Assembly: GCF_001423845.1 (NCBI RefSeq)
Contig: NZ_LMPM01000001.1
Coordinates: forward strand, 969,493 to 1,033,492
Direction: 5' to 3'
DNA length: 64,000 nucleotides
Origin: Sphingomonas sp. Leaf357
Lineage (GTDB): Bacteria; Pseudomonadota; Alphaproteobacteria; Sphingomonadales; Sphingomonadaceae
Part shown: piece by piece, positions 34,585-44,600 of the stretch
Layout: each line of letters opens with the position of its first letter
How positions within the stretch are numbered: position 1 is the first letter of the stretch
The notes under the pieces: generated by a model
Database searches by the model: none
What the model saw: the letters and a program-made list of their open reading frames with translations, nothing else
Told to the model about the DNA's origin: nothing
Translations under genes and position numbers: made by a program

Positions 34585-35664
34585 ATGGCGGATCATAAGG
34601 ACAATCTCGGCGCGCGTGACCAGGCGACGGTGTCGAAAAAAGAAACTTACGAGGTGGATTATTTCGCCAAGAAGCACGGCCTCACTCGCGAAGAAACGGT
34701 GGCTCTGATAGACCGCGTTGGAAATAGCCGCGAAGCGTTGGAGGCCGCCGTTGCTACCGCCTCGACTACCGAGCCGAAGAGGCGGGTTCGAACCGCCAAA
34801 GCGTCAAGTTCTTCCTCCGCAACCGCTAAGCGCACGCGTGCGTCGCTTGGCACGCGGAAGCGAACTGCGGCAGCGACACCATCGTCGGTCGGCCAGACTT
34901 TGGCTGCCGTCGCCACCCCGGTAACGGCGGCGGTCGAGGCCGTTACGGAGCCCGTGGCGAAGGTCGTCTCGCCTGCGATCGACAGCATCGCCGGAGCCCC
35001 GCGTAAAATGGCGAGGGTTGGCAGCCGCCGTACGGCCTCTGCGCGAAAGAAGGTAGCCGCAGCGCCGAAGGCGACGATAAAGCGCGCGGGGGCAGCGGCC
35101 GACGGGGTGAAGGCAGCCGTGAGTGGTCGCACGGCGTCAATCATGGGAGCAGCGGCGGCCGGTCTTGTAACCGGGCTCGTCGTTAACCTCGGGCGCAAGA
35201 TGGCGGTGCAGGCGCCGAGTGCACTGGCGGGCGACTGGCTCGACGCGCTGAAGGTCGAACACCGGCTAGCGCTGGCGTTGTTCGATAAGCTGCAGGCAAC
35301 CGGCAGCGATGAAACCGGCAAGCGCACAATATTGCTAACCCAGCTCAAGCATGCGCTTGGCAAGCACGCCTTCACCGAGGAAAACGTGATTTATCCCGCG
35401 CTACGCGCATGGGGTGACAAGGCCGACGCGGATAAGTTGAATCATGATCATGGGTACGTGAAGCAGAACCTGTATGATCTCGAAGAGATGGACAATGCGT
35501 CTCCTGCCTTTATGCAGAAGGTGTCGTCTTTTCGCGCCGAGCTCGAGGACCACATTCGCGAGGAGGAGGAGGCGATATTTCCCCCTCTGCACGCTGCCCT
35601 GGGCGAGGTCGGCAATGCCAGGGTCACTGCGCAGGCCAACAAGGAAGGGTTCAAGCTGGCGTGA
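34585..35664 (+). CDS. DUF3606-hemerythrin fusion protein
   Basis: 359 residues. An N-terminal DUF3606-like unit (YEVDYFAKKHGLTREETVAL) is joined by a long Ala/Lys/Arg/Ser-rich linker, which resembles a histone-H1-like or Pro/Ala spacer and may bind DNA. A hydrophobic segment (IMGAAAAGLVTGLVVNLG) leads to a C-terminal hemerythrin domain with its iron-ligand pattern (LKVEHRLALALFDKL, LGKHAFTEENVIYPAL, LNHDHGYVKQNL, LEDHIREEEEAIFP). Hemerythrins bind iron, oxygen or NO. The combination is unusual. An EcfG-like promoter lies upstream. Confidence 0.85.
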   Translation: MADHKDNLGARDQATVSKKETYEVDYFAKKHGLTREETVALIDRVGNSREALEAAVATASTTEPKRRVRTAKASSSSSATAKRTRASLGTRKRTAAATPSSVGQTLAAVATPVTAAVEAVTEPVAKVVSPAIDSIAGAPRKMARVGSRRTASARKKVAAAPKATIKRAGAAADGVKAAVSGRTASIMGAAAAGLVTGLVVNLGRKMAVQAPSALAGDWLDALKVEHRLALALFDKLQATGSDETGKRTILLTQLKHALGKHAFTEENVIYPALRAWGDKADADKLNHDHGYVKQNLYDLEEMDNASPAFMQKVSSFRAELEDHIREEEEAIFPPLHAALGEVGNARVTAQANKEGFKLA

Positions 35665-35720
35665 CAGGCGCTCGGGTGGACTGCTCGACGCTGGATCCGG
35701 GCATTAGCATTGGTGCTTTC

Positions 35721-35745
35721 GGAACTGTGCAGGTCGGGCATCGTA
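35721..35745 (+). promoter_or_regulatory. EcfG-like promoter
   Basis: GGAAC, 16 bases, CGTA: one mismatch. It lies 48 bases before the start of the broken winged-helix gene. Confidence 0.45.
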
Positions 35746-35793
35746 TCTGATCAAGCTGCTATCCGAGATCAAGCTAACCGGAGGCATTACGCC

Positions 35794-36167
35794 ATGGGCG
35801 TTCGTGACGAGGCTGTGGACCTAGCTCGGAGCATATGCGATTACGTAAGCGAAGGGCCAGCCCTCCCAGAAGCAGCCATGTCCGACGCATCGTGGAATAT
35901 TCTTTTAGAGCTTCTTGTCGCAAGCGCCGACGGCCAGCCGGTTGTCGTCAAGGATGCGATTGCGGTGGCCGAAGGCTCTGCATCCGTGGGAAAGCGTTGG
36001 GTCATGGTGCTTCATCCGAAGGTATCGTCCGTTGCTGAAATGGCGGTTGCGATGACCCCGAAAACATTATCGAACTCACGCCGCAGGGCATTGCGGCCGT
36101 CGAAGCGTGCATGATCGATGCTCAGGAATATCTTAAAAGCCGCATCGTGCGATCCGCCGCTGCGTGA
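35794..36167 (+). pseudogene. Decayed winged-helix (MarR-like) regulator
   Basis: The first frame, from ATG 35794 (ribosome-binding site GGAGG), reads ARSICDYVSEGPALPEAAMS, then DASWNILLELLVASADGQPV and VGKRWVMVLHP, like small alphaproteobacterial winged-helix proteins. The expected C-terminus (EGIVRC, then DDPENIIELTPQGIAAVE) is in a different frame, beginning near 36018, and is itself interrupted by TGA at 36036. Two changes are therefore needed to restore it. The first frame still ends only at 36114, producing an altered tail. Confidence 0.6.
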
Positions 36168-36226
36168 CGTGACGGCCAACCGTGAAATAGGCGGAGGCTC
36201 CTATCCGATCATGTGACGCTCACCGA

Positions 36227-36412
36227 CTAGTTCGAAGCGGATCCACCGGAGAATCCCGGCGGGCTTCTCCTTCGGGCCAAAACATTGATGGCTTGGGCGA
36301 CATGCGCGCCGGCCAAGTGATCGCCGTCTGTATCTAAAATTTCGAGTGCGAGTTGCAGATATCGAAGGGCGTCCGGCCGCTCGTTATGATGATTATTCTC
36401 AACCATTGTCAC
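36227..36412 (-). CDS. Small helical hypothetical protein
   Basis: 61 residues. The central LRYLQLALEILDTDGDHLAG and AHVAQAINVL form two helices, a pattern common in small proteins of this bacterial group. Function unknown. Confidence 0.6.
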   Translation of the reverse strand: MTMVENNHHNERPDALRYLQLALEILDTDGDHLAGAHVAQAINVLARRRSPPGFSGGSASN

Positions 36413-36725
36413 CTCGCGCCACTGGGGAAGCGTCCCACACTTCCATGCGTTACCGTGCCTCGTGCAATGGCAACAAATACCTGAAATCTAGAGCTTTTGA
36501 CCTCCCTACTGCAACCTCCACGGACCTGAATCCGTTCCCCCCGATTACCTTCGCCAGCCCCTTTTAGAGTGGCGCGTTGTTACCCGCTCGAAATTCTTAA
36601 TTTGGGTTAGGGCGGAGTGCGCCGCCGCAGCTTTAGGATCTGGCCGGCTGGGGCCTGGCGCTCGGCAACCGGGGTGCGGTCTGACAAACTGTCGCTTCAT
36701 GCCATCAGGAAGTGGACATGGGTAA
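36413..36725. other. Intergenic, promoter region of the Crp/Fnr gene
   Basis: About 310 bases between divergent genes. It is comparatively AT-rich around 36480-36610, but I cannot assign boxes. No inverted repeat of the Crp/Fnr type is obvious by eye. Confidence 0.3.
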
Positions 36726-37454
36726 GTGACGACCGTTTGCGCTGGATCAACTCTGCTTGTCCGCAAACTCTCTCGGCTGGTCGCGCTCGGCACAGACGAT
36801 ATTGCGGCGCTATCGGAGCTGGAATTTCAATCCGAGCAGGTCGCCAACCATCATTACCTCGTGCGTGAGGGCGATCGGGTAAATCGCTGCTGTCTCCTTA
36901 TTGATGGTTATGCCGCGCGGAATAAGTTGGTGCGTAATGGACAGCGGCAGATCGTGGCCTTTCACATGCCTGGCGACATGCTCGATCTGCAGCATTCGCT
37001 GCTTAATCGCGCTGATCACAACGTTCAGACCACGACGGCTGCAACGGTGGGCTGGGTTGATGTCGAGAAGCTGAAGGGCTTTGCGTTGGCCCATCCGAAA
37101 ATTGCCGAGGCTTTTGCTCGTGACGCGCTGATCGATGCGTCGATATTCCGCGAGTGGGTTTTAAATGTGGGGCGGCGGGACGCGAAAACGCGCGTGGCGC
37201 ACATGCTTTGCGAGTTTGTGGCACGACGAGAGGCGATCGGTATCTCTCCCGCCGATCCGATGGTCCTCCCGTTCACTCAAGAGCAGATCGGGGATGCCAC
37301 TGGCCTCACCTCGGTGCATGTGAACCGAATGCTACGGGTGCTCACCACTGAAGGTGCATTCGAGAGGCTGAACGGAGCCTACAAAATCGCCGATTGGCAA
37401 AAGCTGAAACGGCTGGCCGACTTTGATCCTGCATATTTGCATCAAGCTGCGTAA
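36726..37454 (+). CDS. Crp/Fnr-family transcriptional regulator
   Basis: 242 residues. An N-terminal cyclic-nucleotide-binding-type barrel (HHYLVREGDRVNRCCLLIDG, then QRQIVAFHMPGDMLDLQHSL) is followed by a dimerisation helix and a C-terminal winged helix (PFTQEQIGDATGLTSVHVNR). No Fnr-type Cys cluster at the N-terminus, so it is not an oxygen-sensing Fnr. The start is GTG at 36726. It stands alone. Confidence 0.85.
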   Translation: MTTVCAGSTLLVRKLSRLVALGTDDIAALSELEFQSEQVANHHYLVREGDRVNRCCLLIDGYAARNKLVRNGQRQIVAFHMPGDMLDLQHSLLNRADHNVQTTTAATVGWVDVEKLKGFALAHPKIAEAFARDALIDASIFREWVLNVGRRDAKTRVAHMLCEFVARREAIGISPADPMVLPFTQEQIGDATGLTSVHVNRMLRVLTTEGAFERLNGAYKIADWQKLKRLADFDPAYLHQAA

Positions 37455-37879
37455 TGCAAATATTGCCTATCGCGTTGAATCCTTTGGGCTTCCGCAATGG
37501 CGATTTTCTCGAAATATGACTGCGCCATCTCGCAATGGTTTATCTTGATTGCTGGGTCTTTTGCCGCGCCGAGCTCAATCGATTGCCGATAATGCATCTT
37601 GAACTATCCGATGTCTTTGACTGCGGATATTAACCCCATTTCAAAAAGGTTATCCTGCGGCCGAACCGATGTCGCTGATCGATATTAGCGCCAACCGTAT
37701 TCCGCATGATAGTGCGATCCGATGCACCGCCACCGACGAGGGTTCCGGTAATCCTGCCGCTGAAACGCTTCATCAGCGGCACACGAGAGATGAATAAGCG
37801 ACTGAAGTTGGGAAGCGCAATAGGCAACCTGAATGTCGACATGGGGGCATTAGTCCCCCGCCGAACTGACGAGCCACGG
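37455..37879. other. Gene-free stretch
   Basis: About 425 bases. A 70-codon minus-strand frame (37630-37842) has no recognisable domain. The first part is AT-richer than its surroundings. No tRNA-like or repeated structure was found. Confidence 0.3.
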
Positions 37880-38059
37880 CTATTCTGCCCCCCCTGTGGC
37901 TACTTCAACCGCCTCGACATACGCCCATTCCTCAGCGGTAAGCGGCGTAGGCTTAGTCAGCAGCGCGATAAGCCGAAAATCCGGCATTCTCACCCGCGCT
38001 GTAACGGGCTTAACCGGGCGTAATTCACAAGTCTCGGCGGGAAGGTGGGTGGTCATCAT
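37880..38059 (-). CDS. Small ORF downstream of the structured leader
   Basis: 59 residues, MMTTHLPAETCELRPVKPV then MPDFRLIALLTKPTPLTAEE. A GGAG ribosome-binding site precedes the ATG pair. No named domain. Its interest lies in its leader, which shares conserved blocks and hairpins with the leader of the DUF3489 gene. It is divergent from vsr. Confidence 0.5.
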   Translation of the reverse strand: MMTTHLPAETCELRPVKPVTARVRMPDFRLIALLTKPTPLTAEEWAYVEAVEVATGGAE

Positions 38060-38075
38060 CGGGTCTCCGCTGGGC

Positions 38076-38203
38076 GCGGCGTCCGTCGCCGCTCCCACCG
38101 ACGATGGCCCGACCAGCGGCGCGGTCAGGCTCGGCGCCCCGTGTGTGCGGGGCGACTCGATGCCTAGGTGTTCGCTTCCCAGGGCCAACAAGTCGAATGG
38201 TTT
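38076..38203 (-). ncRNA. Candidate structured leader RNA, copy A
   Basis: Read on the minus strand: AAACCATTCGACTTG (38203-38189), a 35-base linker, a perfect 6-bp hairpin (38153-38136, CACACA loop), a 7-bp hairpin with one wobble (38129-38108), then CGGTGGGAGCGGC (38100-38088) leading into a 6-bp hairpin (38092-38076). The copy at 45596-45728 keeps the two sequence blocks exactly and the three hairpins at the same spacing, but with different stem sequences. It ends 16 bases before the 59-residue ORF. The structure was judged by eye. Confidence 0.55.
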
Positions 38204-38282
38204 GTGCAGCGGGCGCGAGGATGTGGGACCGGTCGCGGGATGCCGCATTCCCAAGGCGCGAGAGCGGCCGTAAGCCGGGGCC

Positions 38283-38705
38283 ATGGTCGATACCCTCACG
38301 CCGAAGGCCAGAAGCGAACGCATGGCGCGGGTCCGGAATCGCGACACCAAGCCCAAGCTGGTGGTGCGGCGCATGCTGCACGCCATGGGCTATCGCTACC
38401 GCCTGCACGCCAAGGATCTGCCCGGAAAACCCGACATCGTGTTTCGAGGGCGCAGGAAGGTGATCTTCGTGCATGGCTGCTTCTGGCACCGCCACCCCGA
38501 CCCGGCATGCCCGCTGGCGCGCATGCCCAAGTCCCGCCTCGACTTTTGGGGCCCCAAGCTGGAGGCGAACCGCGCCCGCGATCTCGCGACCGCAGTAAGG
38601 TTGGAAGCGATGGGGTGGTCGGTGCTGCTTGTCTGGGAATGCGAGTTGCGGGATAGGGAACACTTAGGAAACAAACTTCGCCGATTCATCGAGGGGAATT
38701 CATGA
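38283..38705 (+). CDS. vsr: Very short patch repair endonuclease
   Basis: 140 residues. It shows the Vsr core: RNRDTKPKLVVRRMLHAMGY, the catalytic Asp in LPGKPDIVF, and the zinc/active-site region VIFVHGCFWHRHPDPACPLA. Vsr nicks 5' to T in T:G mismatches that come from deamination of 5-methylcytosine made by the linked methylase. It overlaps the methylase start by 4 bases (ATGA). The full length is typical. Confidence 0.92.
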   Translation: MVDTLTPKARSERMARVRNRDTKPKLVVRRMLHAMGYRYRLHAKDLPGKPDIVFRGRRKVIFVHGCFWHRHPDPACPLARMPKSRLDFWGPKLEANRARDLATAVRLEAMGWSVLLVWECELRDREHLGNKLRRFIEGNS

Positions 38706-39889
38706 AGGCGATCGAACTGTTCGCGGGCGCCGGTGGCTTGGGGCTGGGCGTTGGACGCGCCGGGTTCACCCCACTCGACGTGGTCGAGTGGGACCGCTGG
38801 TGCTGCGATACGCTGCGCGAGAACCGCGCGCGCGGGACCGAGGCGATGCGCCATTGGCCCGAACCGCGCGAAGGCGACGTGCGCGGCTTCTCGTTTAAGC
38901 AGTTCGAGGGTCAGGTCGATCTGGTCACCGGTGGGCCACCGTGCCAGCCATTCTCGCTGGGTGGCCGTCACAAGGCGTTTCTGGACGAGCGCGACATGTG
39001 GCCGCAAGCGGTGCGGGCGGTGCGCGAGACCCGGCCAAGCGCGTTCATCTTCGAGAACGTGAAGGGGCTGACCCGAGCGACCTTCGCGACCTATTTCTCG
39101 TCTATCTATCTCCAGCTTTCCTATCCCGAGATCGTGGCCAGGGCAGGGGAGAGCTGGCTCGACCACCGCGCCCGGCTGGAACAGCACCACACCTCCGGTG
39201 CGGCTTCGGGCCTTTCCTACCGCGTGCTGCCGCCCAAGGTGCTGAACGCGGCCGATCACGGCGTGCCGCAACGCCGCGAGCGCGTCTTCTTCGTCGGCTT
39301 TCGCTGCGACATGGGGATCGAATGGTCGTTCCCGCGCGAGACCCACAGCCGCGAGGCTCTGCTCTGGGACCAATACCGCAGCGGCGACTATTGGGATCGC
39401 CACCAGGTCGCCAAGCGCGGCCGCCCGGTCGACCCCCGCGCGATGCTCGCGGCGAGCAAGCTCGACGCGAAGCCGACCGAACTATCCTGGCGCACTACCC
39501 GCGACGCGCTGGTCGGGCTGCCTGATCCCGAACTGTCGCCGCGCGCGACAACCGTTTTCGCCGACCACCGGCTGCAGGCGGGGGCACGCTCCTATCCCGG
39601 CCACACCGGCAGCCCGCTCGACGAGCCAGCCAAGACGCTGAAGGCCGGTGTGCACGGCGTGCCCGGCGGCGAAAACATGCTGCGCCGGCCCGATGGCTCG
39701 GTGCGCTATTTCACGATCCGCGAAAGCGCTCGGTTGCAGACCTTTCCCGATGACTTCGTGTTCCACGGCTCATGGTCAGAAACCATGCGCCAGCTCGGCA
39801 ACGCCGTGCCGGTGGAACTGGCCGAGGTCGTGGCGCGCTCGGTTCGCCAGCATCTGGATAGTGCCCGGTCCCGTGTCGGCCACGCCTGA
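38702..39889 (+). CDS. DNA (cytosine-5) methyltransferase of the Eco29kI-type system
   Basis: 395 residues with the ordered m5C-methylase motifs: I FAGAGGLGLG, IV GGPPCQPFS with the nucleophile Cys, VI ENVKGL, VIII PQRRERVFFVGF and X QLGNAVPVELA. The variable recognition region lies between VIII and X. It transfers a methyl group from S-adenosylmethionine to C5 of cytosine. The next gene is an Eco29kI-like nuclease, so the site is probably CCGCGG (known for that family; not proven here). The stop and the nuclease start share one base (TGATG). Confidence 0.92.
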   Translation: MKAIELFAGAGGLGLGVGRAGFTPLDVVEWDRWCCDTLRENRARGTEAMRHWPEPREGDVRGFSFKQFEGQVDLVTGGPPCQPFSLGGRHKAFLDERDMWPQAVRAVRETRPSAFIFENVKGLTRATFATYFSSIYLQLSYPEIVARAGESWLDHRARLEQHHTSGAASGLSYRVLPPKVLNAADHGVPQRRERVFFVGFRCDMGIEWSFPRETHSREALLWDQYRSGDYWDRHQVAKRGRPVDPRAMLAASKLDAKPTELSWRTTRDALVGLPDPELSPRATTVFADHRLQAGARSYPGHTGSPLDEPAKTLKAGVHGVPGGENMLRRPDGSVRYFTIRESARLQTFPDDFVFHGSWSETMRQLGNAVPVELAEVVARSVRQHLDSARSRVGHA

Positions 39890-40518
39890 TGTCCGAGGTC
39901 TACAATCCACTCGACAAGATCAATCTCGGTAAGTCGGTCGCCGACGCGCTGCTCGAGCGTCCAGCGGAAGCGCTCGCCGATATCGCGCCGTTCGAGGGGG
40001 CGGGGATCTACGTTCTCTATTATAACGGACCATACCCGGCCTACGCGCCGATCGCGGCGGCCAACGCCGAGGAGCCGCACTGGCCGATCTATATCGGCAA
40101 GGCAGTGCCCTCTGGCGCGCGCAAGGGCGCGAGCTTGACCGCCAGTGGCCGAGGCCGCTCGCTCTACGCGCGTCTGTCCGATCACCGCGACAGCATCGTC
40201 GACGTCGAGCGCGGGTCGGCCAGTCTCGCCGTCGCTGATTTTCAGGTCCGCTATCTGATCGTCGACGACATCTGGATCCCGCTTGGCGAAAGCCTGCTGA
40301 TCACACGCTTCCGCCCGGTGTGGAACATCGCGCTTGATGGCTTTGGCAATCATGACCCCGGCAAGGGCCGGCATCAGGGACAGCGCCCGCTCTGGGATCA
40401 CTTACACGAAGGGCGCGGCTGGGCGGTCAAGTGCGCCGCTCGGCCCGAGCCGATCGACGCGGTCATCACGCGGATCGCCGACTACCTCACCGCGCACCCG
40501 CCGGCGGACGAGGCTTGA
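39889..40518 (+). CDS. Eco29kI-family GIY-YIG restriction endonuclease
   Basis: 209 residues. A GIY-YIG core is visible: GIYVLYYNG, then PIYIGKAVP, an Arg-rich helix (GRGRSLYARLSDHRDSI), a catalytic Glu in PLGESLLITRFRPVWN and the C-terminal W-N/G-N-H region (FGNHDPGKGRHQGQRPLW). Eco29kI relatives cut CCGCGG and leave 3' overhangs. It ends the vsr-methylase-nuclease operon, in which all genes overlap by one to four bases. No controller (C) gene is present. Confidence 0.9.
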   Translation: MSEVYNPLDKINLGKSVADALLERPAEALADIAPFEGAGIYVLYYNGPYPAYAPIAAANAEEPHWPIYIGKAVPSGARKGASLTASGRGRSLYARLSDHRDSIVDVERGSASLAVADFQVRYLIVDDIWIPLGESLLITRFRPVWNIALDGFGNHDPGKGRHQGQRPLWDHLHEGRGWAVKCAARPEPIDAVITRIADYLTAHPPADEA

Positions 40519-40573
40519 AGGCGGCCTTCGATATCAAGAGTGGGTCGGTATCGCGCCAGACCGATCCCCGCGC

Positions 40574-40851
40574 ATGACGGACGAGGACACACGTTGCGTT
40601 GTCATGGAGCTCCTCGCGCGGCGCGCACCGGACGCGACGGTGTGCCCGAGCGAAGTAGCACGGGCGCTGCCTTTCGTATCGGGAACTCACCGATCGTCGG
40701 AAGACTGGCGGAGCGCGATGCCGATGGTGCATGCCGCCGTCGATCAACTGCTGACCGAAGGGTCATTCAGCTCAGCTGGAGAGGACGCGGGATGCCGGCG
40801 CGCGCTGGCCCCTACCGGATTGGTCGCCCGTCAGAGGCCTCAAAAAGCTAG
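40574..40851 (+). pseudogene. DUF3253 protein with a one-base frameshift
   Basis: The first frame reads VMELLARRAPDATVCPSEVA, then EDWRSAMPMVHAAVDQLLTEG, matching DUF3253. At the GGG run 40760-40762 the correct continuation (VIQLSWRGRGMPARAGPYRI) shifts frame and ends at TAG 40851. Restoring one G (GAAGGGG) gives an uninterrupted protein of about 92 residues. As it stands, the first frame runs to 40936 with an unrelated tail. The small winged-helix-like family has no known function. Confidence 0.8.
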
Positions 40852-40951
40852 TCGCGTGGAGCTTGGCAGATCGCTTGACCTTGCGAAAACCATCCGCCGC
40901 CCCAATTATGCTGCACTGCACAATAATTCGCCGTAAGTGAAGGGAAGTCTT

Positions 40952-42052
40952 GTGGCTTCAATCTCCGAGACCATTGCGAGATTTCAGCATTATGGCTGTG
41001 GCTTTCATTCAGCTGAGCGCTCGACAGATGTGAGTCAGCTTGAGCCAATGGATAATTTCGGGCGTAACCCTGGCAATTTGCGGGCGCTGATGCATGTCCC
41101 GGTTGGGTTGCCCGCGGGGGCGCCGCTGGTCGTCGTACTGCACGGATGCACTCAAACCGCGGGCGCCTATGACCGGGGATCGGGGTGGTCAACGCTGGCC
41201 GACCGCTTCGGTTTTGCCATACTTTATCCGGAACAACAACGCGGCAACAATCCCAACCTGTGTTTCAACTGGTTCTCACCAAGCGACACACGCCGGGGCG
41301 TAGGGGAGGCGGAGTCCATCCGTGAGATGGTGGTCACCGCGATCGAGCGGCGTCGATTGGACGCTTCGCGCGTGTTCGTTACTGGCCTGTCGGCGGGCGG
41401 CGCCATGACCTCCGTGATGCTCGCCACTTATCCGGAAATGTTTTGCGCCGGCGCGATCATTGCTGGCCTGCCTTTTGGCACGGCGGCCAGCGTATCGGAG
41501 GCGCTCGAGCGGATGCGCGGTCATGGACACGATCACGAAGCGTCGAGTGATCGCGTCCGCGCCGCTTCGGCACATCGGGGTCGATGGCCCGCCGTGTCTG
41601 TTTGGCATGGACCGACGGACATGACGGTGAATGCGGCGAACGCCGCGATGATCGTGGAGCAGTGGAAGGGAGTTCATGGCGTTACTTCGCCGCCCATTGA
41701 GGGCCAAGTCGATGGGCAGGTTCATCGAGAATGGCACGATGAGGCAGGGCGTCTGGTGGTCGAGGACTATGTGGTGGCTCGGCTCGGCCACGGCACGCCG
41801 ATCGCAACTTCGGGCGACGAAGCTTGCGGCGTTCCTGGACCTTACATGCTCGATGCGGGCATCTCCTCCACCTATCGGATCGCGGCGTCATGGGGCGTCG
41901 TCCCCGCAACCGCGCCCCCGCGAGAACGTCCCACCGCGCCAGACCGGCCAAAGGTGGCTGGCTCGCGGCCGATGCAGGCAGCGCCGCAGCCCCTTAATCC
42001 GGGGCAGATCATCAATGATGCCCTTCGTGCTGCCGGTTTGATCAAGCCGTGA
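40952..42052 (+). CDS. PHB-depolymerase/feruloyl-esterase-like alpha/beta hydrolase
   Basis: 366 residues. It has PLVVVLHGCTQTAGAYDRGS (oxyanion region), YPEQQRGNNPNLCFNWFSP, the nucleophile elbow GLSAGGAM, and a VSVWHGPTD block containing the Asp. The His lies in a late GHGTPI segment. This is the LpqC/PhaZ-type family that cleaves polyesters or aromatic esters. I start at GTG 40952, just after AAGGGAAG; the frame opens at 40937. The C-terminus has a Pro-rich spacer and a short amphipathic end (NDALRAAGLI). No clear signal peptide. Confidence 0.8.
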   Translation: MASISETIARFQHYGCGFHSAERSTDVSQLEPMDNFGRNPGNLRALMHVPVGLPAGAPLVVVLHGCTQTAGAYDRGSGWSTLADRFGFAILYPEQQRGNNPNLCFNWFSPSDTRRGVGEAESIREMVVTAIERRRLDASRVFVTGLSAGGAMTSVMLATYPEMFCAGAIIAGLPFGTAASVSEALERMRGHGHDHEASSDRVRAASAHRGRWPAVSVWHGPTDMTVNAANAAMIVEQWKGVHGVTSPPIEGQVDGQVHREWHDEAGRLVVEDYVVARLGHGTPIATSGDEACGVPGPYMLDAGISSTYRIAASWGVVPATAPPRERPTAPDRPKVAGSRPMQAAPQPLNPGQIINDALRAAGLIKP

Positions 42053-42222
42053 AGCACCGCATGTCCGGTATAGGCTGATAGCTCACCAGATCGAGAGTCC
42101 GATATTAAATATCTGGCTCGGCGACCGTGGCGGAGAAGTTTACGGGCATCGTTCCCGTAGTAGGCTCTCGCCGGTGCTTATTTGCCGGCCGCGAGCGCGC
42201 AGCCTCGTTCGATGCCTGTTTT

Positions 42223-42726
42223 TCAATCTGAGGTGTCACCCTGCGCCGTTTTGGCGGCGCGAGCCTTACGGGGGGCTTTCGCTGCCTGTGCGACCTTGGT
42301 CTGTCGCCCCTTGGAGCCCAGCCCGATCTTATGCGCCATGGCGCGACGCGCCTCCGAATAGGTCGGTGCGACCATGGGGTAATCGGCTTTCAGATTGTAC
42401 CGCTCACGATACTGTTCGGGTGTCAGGCCGTTGGTCGTTAGGTGACGACGCAACGCCTTATACGGCTTGCCATCGATCATTGAGATGATGAAATCGGGAT
42501 TGGACAAGGACTTCCTTGCGGTGACCGCAGGCTCATACGAATGCTCCTCGGCCGGCTCTTCAGTGGGTGCGTTGCCAAGCGAGAGCGAACTCACGGCTTC
42601 GTGCATGGAGCGCATGAACGCCAAGACCTCGTCGGCACCAGCGCGCGTATTGCTATTAGAGAGCCAGGCGACCGTTAAACCCGTGGCGAGTTCCACCACG
42701 TCGATCTTGTCTTCGTTGTCGGCCAT
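42223..42726 (-). CDS. MucR/Ros-family transcriptional regulator
   Basis: 167 residues. The conserved core is SMIDGKPYKALRRHLTTNGL, then PEQYRERYNLKADYPMVAPT and YSEARRAMAHKIGLG. The usual Cys2His2 positions are altered: I see no zinc-ligand Cys pair, like the Ml-type members that fold without zinc. These proteins bind AT-rich DNA and silence or tune many genes, including foreign DNA. The C-terminal tail is rich in Lys and Ala. I start at 42726. Confidence 0.85.
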   Translation of the reverse strand: MADNEDKIDVVELATGLTVAWLSNSNTRAGADEVLAFMRSMHEAVSSLSLGNAPTEEPAEEHSYEPAVTARKSLSNPDFIISMIDGKPYKALRRHLTTNGLTPEQYRERYNLKADYPMVAPTYSEARRAMAHKIGLGSKGRQTKVAQAAKAPRKARAAKTAQGDTSD

Positions 42727-42911
42727 TGCCGTATCCTTATGTTGCGACACATTGCCGCTGCCAGTTCATGGTGATCAAGTAAAGCTCTGTCAGGCGTTGG
42801 ATCGGAGCTGGACCATGTCCGCCGGACGAGCACCTCATGTGACGCGGTTAGATTGACGCTGCGGAACTTACCTTAATCTTCAATGATGGCTCTCAGTTTC
42901 GATGCTCCGTC

Positions 42912-44596
<1,685 letters not shown>

Positions 44597-44600
<4 letters not shown>

